In this document: piece by piece, positions 48,505 to 57,035 of the stretch
Layout: each line of letters opens with the position of its first letter
Position numbering within the stretch: the stretch's first letter is position 1
Source of the DNA: Leptospira koniambonensis
Lineage (GTDB): Bacteria; Spirochaetota; Leptospiria; Leptospirales; Leptospiraceae
Direction: 5' to 3'
DNA length: 64,000 nt
Assembly: GCF_004769555.1 (NCBI RefSeq)
Contig: NZ_RQFY01000004.1
Span: 806,001-870,000, forward strand
Notes under the pieces: generated by a model
What the model was told of the DNA's origin: nothing
Database searches by the model: none
Seen by the model: the letters and a program-made list of their open reading frames with translations, nothing else
Made by a program: the position numbers and the translations under genes

Positions 48505-49161
48505 TTACTCATTACCCTTAGCTTCCAGCTTTTGGATCTCCTTTGCAAATTCTTCCAAAAGAGAAGGGTCAAATTTTTTACTGCCAGGTCGGTCCCGAAC
48601 CTTCCCCCATAAAAAAGCAGCTATATTCAGTTTATTTTTAAGTGGAGAAGTTTTTGGACTTGAATGAAAGTCTTTAACGAAACGATTCCATCTTAGAACG
48701 CGATCATCCGGGCGCTCTTCCTTGGGAGGATTTTCATACACCTTCAGAAGGTCTTGGACAGAGAGTTTTAGATTTCCGATCTTCTCCGCATCTCGAACTG
48801 CTTCAGCCATTGCCTTGGTAAAACTGAATTTTTTGAGATCATAATATGATCTGCAGAATTCCCTGAATTTAGAATCAAATCGAATTCCTTCCGGAATAAT
48901 TTTAGATTTGAGGGTGATCTCTTTTTCACTTTTGGTTTTTTTTCGAATGGATACTAGGTTTTTAGAAGAAGTTTCCTTTTTTAGGAACTTCTCTCTGCCT
49001 AGTGTAATATATGATCTTAATCTTTCTTCTAGATCTGCTTTGGGACCTTTAGACGAGATGTTTAAACTTGTACAGATATCTTGTAGCTCTTCTCTATACC
49101 AATAATGGGATTCGAATTCTGGGATCGTTTTGATTTTTTCGAAAGGAGGACGAGATTTCAT
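48505..49161 (-). CDS. SAP-domain protein, function unknown
   Basis: A 218-residue basic protein. Residues about 20-55 form a SAP motif (YREELQDICTSLNISSKGPKADLEERLRSYI), a short helix-extended loop-helix fold often used to bind DNA. The middle (KFREFCRSYYDLKKFSFTKAMAEAVRDAE) is helical and may belong to a DUF that often accompanies SAP in bacteria. The stop is 78 bp from the secreted hypothetical and its start is 15 nt from tag, so tag and this gene are likely co-transcribed, consistent with a DNA-related role (inference). Confidence 0.75.
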   Translation of the reverse strand: MKSRPPFEKIKTIPEFESHYWYREELQDICTSLNISSKGPKADLEERLRSYITLGREKFLKKETSSKNLVSIRKKTKSEKEITLKSKIIPEGIRFDSKFREFCRSYYDLKKFSFTKAMAEAVRDAEKIGNLKLSVQDLLKVYENPPKEERPDDRVLRWNRFVKDFHSSPKTSPLKNKLNIAAFLWGKVRDRPGSKKFDPSLLEEFAKEIQKLEAKGNE

Positions 49162-49176
49162 TTTTATATAATAGAT

Positions 49177-49746
49177 CTATTTTTTCTTTTTAAAATTCCA
49201 AGCGGGCTTTGACTTTAATGCCTTTTTATAAATGGGACAGCCTGGTCCATGGGCACCTTCTAAGTATCCGGTGCTCATTAAAAATTCATTCACTATCTCT
49301 CCTCCCACAAACACGAAAGTTTTTTTAAATAGTTTAGTCCACTCTTCCAATGACTTGGGATGATTAGAGTGTAACCAATCTTGAAAACTTCCAAATTCTT
49401 TCTGGAGACCAACAATCACATTAGCATTATGAATAGCAGCATTTATCTTAAGTCGGTTACGTATAATCCCTGCATCGTTCATAAGCCGATCAAAATCTTT
49501 TTCTGAAAACTTCGAGATCTTTTTAATAGAAAAATTTTTGTAAGCCTTGCGGAAGTTTTCCTTCTTTCTTAAGATCGTAGTCCAGGAAAGGCCAGCTTGA
49601 TTGATCTCTAAGATAAACCTGCCGAATAATTCATCGTCCGACTTTAAGGTAAAACCATACTCTGTATCGTGATAGGTTTTGTTTTCAGGATCTTTACCCT
49701 TTTCGAGAGAAAGGACGTAATGACAATATTTTGTAAGAGAATTCAT
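49177..49746 (-). CDS. tag: DNA-3-methyladenine glycosylase I
   Basis: Tag excises 3-methyladenine from DNA. The 189-residue protein carries the family layout: a zinc site made of KYCHYV, YHDTEYG and the C-terminal GAHGPGCPIY; the substrate pocket GLSWTTILRKKENFRKAY; and the helix-hairpin-helix-like MNDAGIIRNRLKINAAIHNA. It is slightly extended at the N-terminus. The SAP-domain gene follows 15 nt downstream. An inverted repeat lies in the upstream gap. Confidence 0.93.
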   Translation of the reverse strand: MNSLTKYCHYVLSLEKGKDPENKTYHDTEYGFTLKSDDELFGRFILEINQAGLSWTTILRKKENFRKAYKNFSIKKISKFSEKDFDRLMNDAGIIRNRLKINAAIHNANVIVGLQKEFGSFQDWLHSNHPKSLEEWTKLFKKTFVFVGGEIVNEFLMSTGYLEGAHGPGCPIYKKALKSKPAWNFKKKK

Positions 49747-49791
49747 AAAATAAGAAGAAGATAATCCTAAGAATTAGGTCGCTTCTTACTA

Positions 49792-49836
49792 ATGAACAGG
49801 CAAGAAATTTTTTGAATTCTCCTCTTACCTGTTCAT
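49792..49836. repeat. Long inverted repeat upstream of tag
   Basis: ATGAACAGG-C-AAGA (49792-49805) is mirrored by TCTT-A-CCTGTTCAT (49823-49836): 13 of 14 arm positions pair around a 17-base A+T-rich loop. There is no T tract, so it is unlikely to be a terminator for the SDR gene that ends nearby. It could be an operator for tag or an mRNA structure. Confidence 0.5.
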
Positions 49837-49860
49837 AAAACTATAAAATGAGTATTCAGT

Positions 49861-50610
49861 CTAAAAACCGATCAACATTCCTCCATCCACTCTAAGAGTT
49901 GCTCCAGTAATCCAATCAGCTTCCTCTGAGGAAAGAAATGCAACTGCAGAGGCAACTGCTTCTTCTGGGTTTCTTTTGATCTTTAAAGGAATAGAATCCA
50001 AAATAGATTTTCTAATTTCTTCCGGAACATGTTCAGCAAATCGGTTATTTATAAAACCAGAAGCTACACAATTCACGGTGATATTTCTGGAAGCAAGTTC
50101 TCTGGCTGCAGATTTTGTAAGAGCAAATAGTCCAGCTTTTGCAGAAGAATAATTTGCCTGTCCTGCATTTCCATAAAATCCAGAAACGGATCCAATGTTC
50201 ACGATCCTACCTGAACTTTTCTTTAACATAAACTTGGCAGCAGTTTGTATACCAAAGAAGGAAGCTTTCAAATTTACTGAGTGTACCTTCTCCCATTTTT
50301 CCTCAGACATTCTTAGTAGAAGATCATCTTGAACTACCCCAGCATTATTGATCCAAATATCCAAGGCTCCAGTTTTCTCAATTGCAAACTCTGCTAATTC
50401 CTTATTTTGATTTTTCGAAGTCACATCGCAAGTTTTCCAGAAGACTCGTTGTGGATTGTATTTTGCCAATTCTTCAGCTGTTTCCTTACAATTGGAATCT
50501 TCTAGATCTGAAAGAATAATATTGGAACCTCTTTCTAAAAACATCTTCGCGATCGTTTTACCAATTCCTCTGGCTGATCCTGTAATTACCGCAGTTTTAC
50601 CTTCTAACAT
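49861..50610 (-). CDS. Short-chain dehydrogenase/reductase (FabG-like)
   Basis: A 249-residue classical SDR. TGSARGIG is the NAD(P)-binding glycine motif, NNAG the second conserved motif, and the catalytic Ser/Tyr/Lys appear in IGSVSG and NYSSAKAG. The ending GATLRVDGGM is typical of 3-oxoacyl-ACP reductase-like enzymes. ATG 50610 follows AGGAG by seven bases; an upstream ATG frame adds 14 residues across the operator and is rejected. It follows marR on the same strand with its own copy of the MarR operator, so MarR control is likely. The substrate is not known. Confidence 0.9.
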   Translation of the reverse strand: MLEGKTAVITGSARGIGKTIAKMFLERGSNIILSDLEDSNCKETAEELAKYNPQRVFWKTCDVTSKNQNKELAEFAIEKTGALDIWINNAGVVQDDLLLRMSEEKWEKVHSVNLKASFFGIQTAAKFMLKKSSGRIVNIGSVSGFYGNAGQANYSSAKAGLFALTKSAARELASRNITVNCVASGFINNRFAEHVPEEIRKSILDSIPLKIKRNPEEAVASAVAFLSSEEADWITGATLRVDGGMLIGF

Positions 50611-50625
50611 AATCGTTCTCCTATC

Positions 50626-50643
50626 TATTTCGATGTCGAAATA
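50626..50643. promoter_or_regulatory. MarR operator candidate upstream of the SDR gene
   Basis: TATTTCGA-TG-TCGAAATA is a perfect 8-bp-arm palindrome in the 47-bp gap between marR and the SDR gene, directly before the SDR ribosome-binding site. A copy with one changed base lies before marR (51094-51111). Two copies in front of two adjacent genes argue for a shared regulator. Confidence 0.8.
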
Positions 50644-50657
50644 TTTGTCCAAAAAAT

Positions 50658-51092
50658 TTAGATCATAAGATCGAAATTCGAATGGATCTTAGTTAAAATT
50701 CGCATAAATTCTTCCTTTTCTCCCTGCTCTAAATTTTGGCTGAGTTTTGCAAGTGTTGCCTTGGATGCTTTTTGTACTTTTTCTAAGGTCTGCTTTCCCT
50801 TCTCCGTTAATTCTGCTGATGTTACTCTTTCGTCCTCATAAGGTTTAGATCTTTTAGTATAGCCGAATTCTTCCATTTTATCTAAAAGAGCGGTTACTGT
50901 AGAATTGGTTCTATCCAATAATTTTGCCAATTCACTCATCGTAAGCGGGCCTTCTTTACCCAAAATGAAAAGTACTCCTCCGTGAGCCGGGACCAGATCC
51001 TGGATTCCTTGTTTTAGGAATTCTTCGGATAAATGTTTTTGGATCCGATCCCTGGTCCTGGACAATAAGTGAATTACATACTCTGGCTTCAT
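50658..51092 (-). CDS. MarR-family transcriptional regulator
   Basis: A 144-residue winged-helix protein of standard MarR length. The HTH is GPLTMSELAKLLDRTNSTVTALLDKMEEFGYTKR and the wing is KRSKPYEDERVTSAELTEKGK. MarR proteins are usually repressors released by small aromatic or lipophilic ligands. The ATG is one base from the end of its operator copy, and no Shine-Dalgarno sequence is visible, so the message may be leaderless or the operator may also sit over the translation start. TTGACA on the minus strand at 51124-51129 is a possible -35. Confidence 0.93.
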   Translation of the reverse strand: MKPEYVIHLLSRTRDRIQKHLSEEFLKQGIQDLVPAHGGVLFILGKEGPLTMSELAKLLDRTNSTVTALLDKMEEFGYTKRSKPYEDERVTSAELTEKGKQTLEKVQKASKATLAKLSQNLEQGEKEEFMRILTKIHSNFDLMI

Positions 51093-51093
51093 T

Positions 51094-51111
51094 TATTTAG
51101 ACATCGAAATA
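51094..51111. promoter_or_regulatory. MarR autoregulatory operator candidate
   Basis: TATTTAGA-CA-TCGAAATA matches the SDR-side operator at 15 of 16 arm positions, in the same layout. It abuts the marR start codon, so bound MarR would block its own transcription and translation initiation region. Confidence 0.75.
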
Positions 51112-51299
51112 ATTACAAAGTTTTGTCAAGTATAAAAAATGGGAGGGATTTCTAACCATTTAGGGTCAAACTTTCTATATAATTTGGGTTATAATTTAGT
51201 CTCCTTAGAATTTTAGAAATTTATTTCCAATCTGATTTTCTTTCAAAATTCTGAAAAAAACTCTGACCCTTTATGTTAAAATTATTAGTATAATAAGAT

Positions 51300-51803
51300 A
51301 TGAGACTTTCGTTCAGACATTTCGTTTATTCTCTACTGTTCTTACTCTCTTTTATAATGAGTTCGAATTGTGAGGGTGATCTGTACGAAATCCAAGATCC
51401 TTCTTTGGGAATGGTAAAAGACGCCGCCTATTATGTAGAGGCTCACAAGTTAGAAGAAACTCGGAATTTGAGAATTTTTGCTGAACCTTCTGACCATAAT
51501 GTATACGCTCATTTTAATCTGAAAGGTTCTCCTGAACTTTTTTTGAAACAAGGTTGGAAGAAAGGGAATCAAGTTGATGAGAGTTTTTGGAAAGAAGAAC
51601 TTGTTTGGGACATTCTTCATTTCGGATTAGAAGCTCCGGTCGAATTAACGGATGCTAAGGTCTACATTAGAGAGGATTTATCTGTAAACTTTTCAGGTAA
51701 TATAGAGGTACTTGTTCTAACTGGAAATGGCAGCGAAGGCTACTTAATTTGCAGACAATTCACTTCTGACTCTAAATCTTATTTAAGTAATTTTAGTTTT
51801 TAG
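51300..51803 (+). CDS. Lipoprotein, hypothetical
   Basis: A 167-residue exported protein with a signal peptide ending in SFIMSSNC, a spirochaetal lipobox with Cys25. The rest has no recognisable domain; it is mixed alpha/beta with a beta-rich C-terminus (EDLSVNFSGNIEVLVLTGNG). The upstream 200 bp contain A+T-rich sequence and no clear promoter. It ends with an 11-nt overlap with the convergent gene at 51793-52584. Confidence 0.72.
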   Translation: MRLSFRHFVYSLLFLLSFIMSSNCEGDLYEIQDPSLGMVKDAAYYVEAHKLEETRNLRIFAEPSDHNVYAHFNLKGSPELFLKQGWKKGNQVDESFWKEELVWDILHFGLEAPVELTDAKVYIREDLSVNFSGNIEVLVLTGNGSEGYLICRQFTSDSKSYLSNFSF

Positions 51804-52584
51804 GCCTTTCCTGGGCGCCTGCAGGTTCTCTGAAATTGATCTCGAAAATATCGTAATGTGATTCTCTGACACCGGTTACGAAAGCCACAGAGACGCCTAG
51901 ATAATATTTTCCCGTATATTTCATAGCCTTCCAGGCGAATTCCGCCATTTCTTCGGAAGTGATCGAGAATGGATGTATTCTTCCCCTAGACTCATCCATA
52001 TAAAGACCTTCATAGGTCCCTAAGACAGTTCCCTTGTATTCTAAACTTACTATCCTTCCCATTACAGAGAAGTTTCTTTTTCCACCTGTTTTATTAGTCG
52101 CCATCTTTTCGATAGGATGAGAAGTATCATGGGCTTGGACCCAAACTGTAATCCTTCCGCTTGGATCTTTTACAGGAGTACTATGAGGTATTATATTTTC
52201 TTGATATTGTGCGTTGACTACTTCAATGCTGCTCGAAAGTGAGATAGGTTGGATCCTATGGATATTAAATTGGATCAATATCGTTTGGTTCAGATTTTTC
52301 ATCAGAAAATTTACTACGTCTGCGTTTTCGGGACGAACGCTAACATTCGCCTTCTTACGCATTGGCATATAACATTCGTCTCTGGTCTCGTCACATTCTT
52401 CCGCTGGATCGAAAGTCAGGACTTCTATCACACCTTCATAGGATTCGTATACAATTCCCCGGCTCTCGAATTGGGTCAGTTTGGCGACTGTCCAGCCTTC
52501 AGAATAGGTTCCCAAGGCAAACACCGGGGTCTGGGATAATAGAAGTGAAATATAGAGGAAGACTGAATATTTTCTGAAGGTCAT
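51793..52584 (-). CDS. Secreted hypothetical protein
   Basis: A 263-residue protein with a signal peptide (residues about 5-24, ending TPVFALG). The mature region is beta-rich with the paired segments GIVYESYEGVIEVLTFD and GTVLGTYEGLYMDESRG, suggesting an internal duplication. An acidic DECDETRDECYMP-like stretch is near residue 60. No family recognised. It is convergent with the lipoprotein above and diverges from a long intergenic region. Confidence 0.72.
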   Translation of the reverse strand: MTFRKYSVFLYISLLLSQTPVFALGTYSEGWTVAKLTQFESRGIVYESYEGVIEVLTFDPAEECDETRDECYMPMRKKANVSVRPENADVVNFLMKNLNQTILIQFNIHRIQPISLSSSIEVVNAQYQENIIPHSTPVKDPSGRITVWVQAHDTSHPIEKMATNKTGGKRNFSVMGRIVSLEYKGTVLGTYEGLYMDESRGRIHPFSITSEEMAEFAWKAMKYTGKYYLGVSVAFVTGVRESHYDIFEINFREPAGAQERPKN

Positions 52585-53222
52585 AAATCTCTATTGGACG
52601 AGGTTTTTGGGCTCTTACTACCTATCGGCATCTCGTATTCTTAGGTCTAAGTATTTTCCCCGTATACGCCGATCCAAAGCAAAATATCGAAATTTTTTCT
52701 TTCCAAATTATCACAATCTGGTTTCAAAACTGACTTTATTTACGGTTTTCAGGAGAAGTTTTTACGGCTGTGAATGGATATTCCTCCCTGTCGAATGGCT
52801 TAAGGTTGCTGATTCTGTAAATTTTTTAAGAAGATAGGAACTAATGTTGTTAAATCTTTGTAAATGGTCCGTTTCGAAAATTTTAGAAAAAATATCTAAC
52901 GTACAAAGGTTGATATAGAAAATCTAAGAAAAAATAAACTGCTCAAAAAGTAAAAATAGTTTTAAATGAAAATAGCTACGTAATGCGCCTCTTATTTTAC
53001 TAAGAGCCATAATCAGTCCGATTTTTCTCTTATAAGTTCCTTTTTTCGCAATTTTTTAGAATTATTCTATCAATTCTTCCTAATTCAAAGATCGTATTTT
53101 TCTGGACGTACTTTTCCTATCCTCCGGCAATAGAAATTGAAGAAAAGTTGTCTCTAATTGTTAATAATATCATATCTTAGATTGGGTTCCTCTAGGAATT
53201 CCAACATATTAAGGATCACAGA
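52585..53222. other. Gene-free A+T-rich intergenic region
   Basis: About 640 bases between divergent exported-protein genes with no supportable gene. A 76-codon frame at 52607-52837 is basic and aromatic, lacks a ribosome-binding site and looks like chance. The right half is A+T-rich with several homopolymer runs and must hold the promoter of the lipoprotein-subtilase operon. I see no convincing hairpin, repeat or RNA. Confidence 0.6.
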
Positions 53223-54737
53223 TTGAGCTCAGGTTATAATCGTTTTATTTCTATTTTATGTGTTTTGGTGGGAATCTTTCCTCAATTGAATTGTGACGGA
53301 GGGGGCGGTGGAATGAAATTATTTCCATTTTCCGCTTCTTCTTCCAGTATCAAGGGTCTACATATTTCCGATTCGGAAGGTAATAGGTATTCTTCTGGAT
53401 CTACACTTTCTTTAGGTTCAGTTTTGATCAGTTCCTCTTCTTCGAATACCTTGAACATTGAGAACGATGGAAATTTTACTGTTAGTCTAACTGGAAATCC
53501 GGATGTAGTTTCCAAAAGTGGGGTCCATTCTTCGCAGTATACAATAGACTCCCAGCCTGCGAGTGCGAGCCTGGCGGATGGGGATTCCAGTTCTTTCCAA
53601 ATCACTTTTCAACCTAACTCTGCTGGTGTAAAATCTGCTTACTTAATTATCAATTCGGATGATCCGAATATTGGTACTTATATTCTTCATTTGAAAGGAA
53701 CAGGAACAGAAGCTCCTGCTCCTTCTATCCAAGTTTCGGAAGGTAACTTTAATTTTATTCCGAGTGCACAGACAAATTTTTATACTCCTTCTGCTGGAAC
53801 TTCTTCCAAAACGATTAAGATTAAAAATATCGGAGTCCAAGATTTAGTAATTTCTAATATTTCATTAAGTGGTGCGGATGCAGGTTTGTTTAGCGAGAAT
53901 GGTTCAGGTGTTACGATCTCTCCTAAAAAAACTTATACTTTTACGGTTTCGTTTAGTCCGCTTTCCGTTTCTACATTTTCTGCTTCGATCTCAATCGATA
54001 GTAATGATCCAAATATTGCAAGTTATGCTATCGGGCTTTCTGGAGTTGGAACTTCTGGAAATGTTCCTCAAATTTCAGTAACGTATACGGATAATAATAG
54101 TATCTCCAGAGATATTACAAGCGGAGCCGGATTCTCTTATTCTTTCGGGAGTATTTTTCCTAATAAAATATCTTCCAGTAAAACAGTTACAATTCGTAAT
54201 TTAGGAAGTTCTAATTTAGATCTTTCAGGTTCTCCTGTTACCTTAAGTGGAGCTGATCCGGGACAATTTACTGTAACTCAGCCTTCTGTTACGAGTCTTG
54301 CTCCGAACACATCTACTACCTTCTTGGTTAAATTTGCACCCACGACCGTTGGATCTAAATCTGCTACTGTTAATTTAAATACAAGTAATGGTAAAGGTGG
54401 GAATGCTTCTAGTTCTGTTCTGAATGTTTCTGGAGCAGGAGGAAGAAGGGATATCATTGTAACCTGGGCACATTCTAAAGAGCATGCTGTGCATATTGCA
54501 TCAGGTAAATACAGAGTTTGTTATAAAAAAGGTTCAGACTTTAGTTTAGAAGCAGAGGCTACCTGTGATCCGGACGTGATGTATGCAGGAGATCCTTATA
54601 CTTCTAATTATAAAACAATTACAGTAGATTCTGCTGGGACCTGGTATATCCGAGTGAAATCTTTTTCTCAATTTAATGCAACTGGTTCAGTATTTTCCAA
54701 AGCGATCCAGGCAAAAGTAAGTTCACCTGGGTATTAA
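53223..54737 (+). CDS. Choice-of-anchor D (HYDIN-like) lipoprotein
   Basis: A 504-residue lipoprotein starting at TTG 53223, supported by AAGGA seven bases upstream. The signal peptide ends FPQLNC followed by a Gly-rich stretch. Three Ig-like choice-of-anchor D/ASPM-HYDIN repeats follow (about 60-160, 170-280, 285-405). Each has the pattern SS.TL.I.N.G, SL.ADGDSSSFQITFQP and AYLIINSDDPNIGTYILHLKG or close variants. The C-terminal ~90 residues are fibronectin-like (ITVDSAGTWYIRVKSFSQFN). It is followed nine bases later by the subtilase, so the two are an operon. It may display or anchor the protease at the cell surface (inference). Confidence 0.85.
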   Translation: MSSGYNRFISILCVLVGIFPQLNCDGGGGGMKLFPFSASSSSIKGLHISDSEGNRYSSGSTLSLGSVLISSSSSNTLNIENDGNFTVSLTGNPDVVSKSGVHSSQYTIDSQPASASLADGDSSSFQITFQPNSAGVKSAYLIINSDDPNIGTYILHLKGTGTEAPAPSIQVSEGNFNFIPSAQTNFYTPSAGTSSKTIKIKNIGVQDLVISNISLSGADAGLFSENGSGVTISPKKTYTFTVSFSPLSVSTFSASISIDSNDPNIASYAIGLSGVGTSGNVPQISVTYTDNNSISRDITSGAGFSYSFGSIFPNKISSSKTVTIRNLGSSNLDLSGSPVTLSGADPGQFTVTQPSVTSLAPNTSTTFLVKFAPTTVGSKSATVNLNTSNGKGGNASSSVLNVSGAGGRRDIIVTWAHSKEHAVHIASGKYRVCYKKGSDFSLEAEATCDPDVMYAGDPYTSNYKTITVDSAGTWYIRVKSFSQFNATGSVFSKAIQAKVSSPGY

Positions 54738-54746
54738 GGAATTATC

Positions 54747-56651
54747 ATGAAAAATAAAATATTAGTTTTTTTAGCGGTTTTCTTTCTCGCATCAATCGGT
54801 TATTTATTTGCAGAGGAAGATGATTCGATCCAAATCTTTTCTAAATTATTAAAGCCGCTTTCTGGCATCAGTAATAAGGATAATGTAAAAAAGGATGAGA
54901 AAAAACCATTTAGATCCTCTCAACTAATTGTAAAATTTAGAGAGAAGGCAGGAGATTCGGTTAAATCTTATGCAGTCGATACTTTCCAAGGAAAAGTTGT
55001 AAACAATTTAGACGAGAGTGGGATATCTCAGGTAGAACTTAGAGAAGGCCAATCTGTAGAAGAAGCAATATCAGAATATTCTTCTCATCCTGATATAGAA
55101 TATGTTCAACCAAACTATATCTATCATGCGAGTGTTGCTCCTACAGATACTCTTTATTCTCAATTATGGGGATTGAACAATACAGGCCAGACGATTGCTA
55201 CTGCAACTTACGCTACGAATAATCCAGGAACGAGCACCAACGATATGAGAATGGAAAACGCGTGGGCTATCACGACTGATTGTTCTAATACTATCGTAGC
55301 GGTTGTTGATTCTGGAGTGAATTATAATCACCAAGATTTAAATGCAAATATGTGGAGCTCCAATTCTTGCGTTTCCGAGAAAGGAGAATCTCTGGGAACT
55401 TGCACAAACGGTTGGGACTATGTAGATAAGGATTCGAATCCTATGGATTTGAATGGTCATGGCACTCATGTGGCAGGTACAATTGGAGCAGAAGCTGATG
55501 GAACAGGTACTGTAGGAGTTTGCTGGGTAGCAAAAATTATGGCGGTCCGAGTTTTGGATCAATCTGGTTCTGGAGATACAGCTACCATTATTAAAGGAAT
55601 TAATTTTGCAGTAAAGAACGGAGCGAAGATTTTAAATTTGAGCCTGGGTGGTCCTAGCTACGATTCAGCAATGCGCTCCGCAATGGCTAACGCTGGCCAA
55701 AAATACGATGCGTTGTTTGTGGTTGCAGCCGGAAATGAAAGCAGAGATTTGAGCATTAAGAATTCGTATCCTTGCGAATATGGTGACTCAAATATTCTTT
55801 GTGTAGCTGCATTAGATCAGAAATTCCAATTAGCTAGTTTTTCAAACTATGATACTTCTAAGAAGAATGTGGATATCGGTGCTCCTGGTACAAATATCAG
55901 AAGTTCATGGGCAGGCTTAGAAGCTACATCTAATTTGCCATTTACAAGTTGGTTTACTAGCGGTGGAAGCGGAACCAATTGGACTGCAACTACTTGTTTC
56001 TCTATTCCAGTTTTATTATTATCGAATAGTTGTACTTTTGCATTCACCGGAGCTGGCTCCGGCTATTATGCATATTCCTATTCGCAAGCAGACGTAGCCT
56101 TTCCGATCAGTACGGCCGCAGATGCAGCGACAGCTGTAATGAGTCTATATTTAGATACAGAAGCAGGTTATGACGGTATCAATATTTATGCGAATGGGAA
56201 TTCTTCTCTATACTATAATTCGCATATTATTACTACTCTTTCCGGCGAGACGAATGGGGCGCTAATTTCGAATTTAGAAATTCCGGTGCCTAAATGTGTA
56301 GGATCAGCGAATTGTTACATCGGGCTTGAATTCATTGCCGATCAAACTGTGAATCGTGCTGGGGTTGCTTTTACTGCATTCAGCATACATACATTAGATG
56401 TAGGAACAATCAATCAGTACAATACTATAAACGGGACATCTATGGCTACTCCTCACGTAACTGGAGTAGCTGCTTTATTAAGATCTTATAATCCTAAGTT
56501 CACTTATAAAGATACGATTACTGCGATTTTAGCAGGTGGAACTACAGTAAGTAATTTACAGTCCAGTACAAAATCTGGTAAAGCTGCGAATGCAGATGGA
56601 GCGATGCGCAATTTAGAAGCTCCTGCTGACTTAAGTGTAGATGTTCCTTAG
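54747..56651 (+). CDS. Secreted subtilisin-like serine protease (S8) with I9-type prodomain
   Basis: A 634-residue exported protease. The signal peptide (about 5-22) is followed by an I9-like inhibitor prodomain (about 57-127, starting SSQLIVKFREKAGDS and ending DIEYVQPNYIYHA). The S8 catalytic triad is Asp188 (VAVVDSGV), His238 (NGHGTHVAGT) and Ser565 (NGTSMATPHVTG). A non-conserved insert of about 170 residues sits before the Ser motif, with cysteines and a beta-rich region. It is co-transcribed with the choice-of-anchor lipoprotein and a small secreted protein that overlaps its end by 11 nt. The activity is probably extracellular proteolysis. Confidence 0.92.
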   Translation: MKNKILVFLAVFFLASIGYLFAEEDDSIQIFSKLLKPLSGISNKDNVKKDEKKPFRSSQLIVKFREKAGDSVKSYAVDTFQGKVVNNLDESGISQVELREGQSVEEAISEYSSHPDIEYVQPNYIYHASVAPTDTLYSQLWGLNNTGQTIATATYATNNPGTSTNDMRMENAWAITTDCSNTIVAVVDSGVNYNHQDLNANMWSSNSCVSEKGESLGTCTNGWDYVDKDSNPMDLNGHGTHVAGTIGAEADGTGTVGVCWVAKIMAVRVLDQSGSGDTATIIKGINFAVKNGAKILNLSLGGPSYDSAMRSAMANAGQKYDALFVVAAGNESRDLSIKNSYPCEYGDSNILCVAALDQKFQLASFSNYDTSKKNVDIGAPGTNIRSSWAGLEATSNLPFTSWFTSGGSGTNWTATTCFSIPVLLLSNSCTFAFTGAGSGYYAYSYSQADVAFPISTAADAATAVMSLYLDTEAGYDGINIYANGNSSLYYNSHIITTLSGETNGALISNLEIPVPKCVGSANCYIGLEFIADQTVNRAGVAFTAFSIHTLDVGTINQYNTINGTSMATPHVTGVAALLRSYNPKFTYKDTITAILAGGTTVSNLQSSTKSGKAANADGAMRNLEAPADLSVDVP

Positions 56652-56997
56652 ATCTTTTTTTAAAAAGCTATCGATCTTGGTTTTTATATCGATAGCTTCG
56701 TTTTCAACATTCGCACAAGGACTTCCTAAAAACCCTACTGTTGAAAAAGGTAAATATGTGAAGCCGGGCCGAATTGTTCCAAACGAATATATTTTTAAAC
56801 TAGCCTCTGGAACTAACTCAGAAAGGATCAAAGAATTAGCTCCAAATTCTACCATTCTAAATATTGAATTGATTATGGAAGATACGTATAAGGTGACTTA
56901 TAGATCTGATCCTGGTTTGGACATTCTTAAATCAGCGTCTTCCAAATCTGGTTTTGTAGAATCAGTTCAACACAATTTGGTTTACAGAGCTTTTTGA
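56641..56997 (+). CDS. Small secreted protein resembling the subtilase prodomain (candidate inhibitor)
   Basis: A 118-residue protein overlapping the subtilase gene end by 11 nt. The signal peptide is about 8-25 (ending STFAQG). The mature part reads like a free-standing I9 domain: an EYIFKLASGTNSERIKELAPNS strand and helix, a middle strand (MEDTYKVTYRSDPG) and the ending FVESVQHNLVYRAF. These line up with QLIVKFREKAGDSVKSYAVD, QVELREGQSVE and IEYVQPNYIYHAS of the protease's own prodomain. So it may be a dedicated inhibitor or chaperone. This link is by eye alignment only. Confidence 0.75.
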   Translation: MFLRSFFKKLSILVFISIASFSTFAQGLPKNPTVEKGKYVKPGRIVPNEYIFKLASGTNSERIKELAPNSTILNIELIMEDTYKVTYRSDPGLDILKSASSKSGFVESVQHNLVYRAF

Positions 56998-57035
56998 AGA
57001 AGTCACCTCGCAAGTTACTTTATAGAAAACGAATA

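Noticed and set aside
52607..52837. 76-codon open frame in the long intergenic region
   Set aside because: No ribosome-binding site, aromatic/basic composition unlike real proteins here, and no domain.
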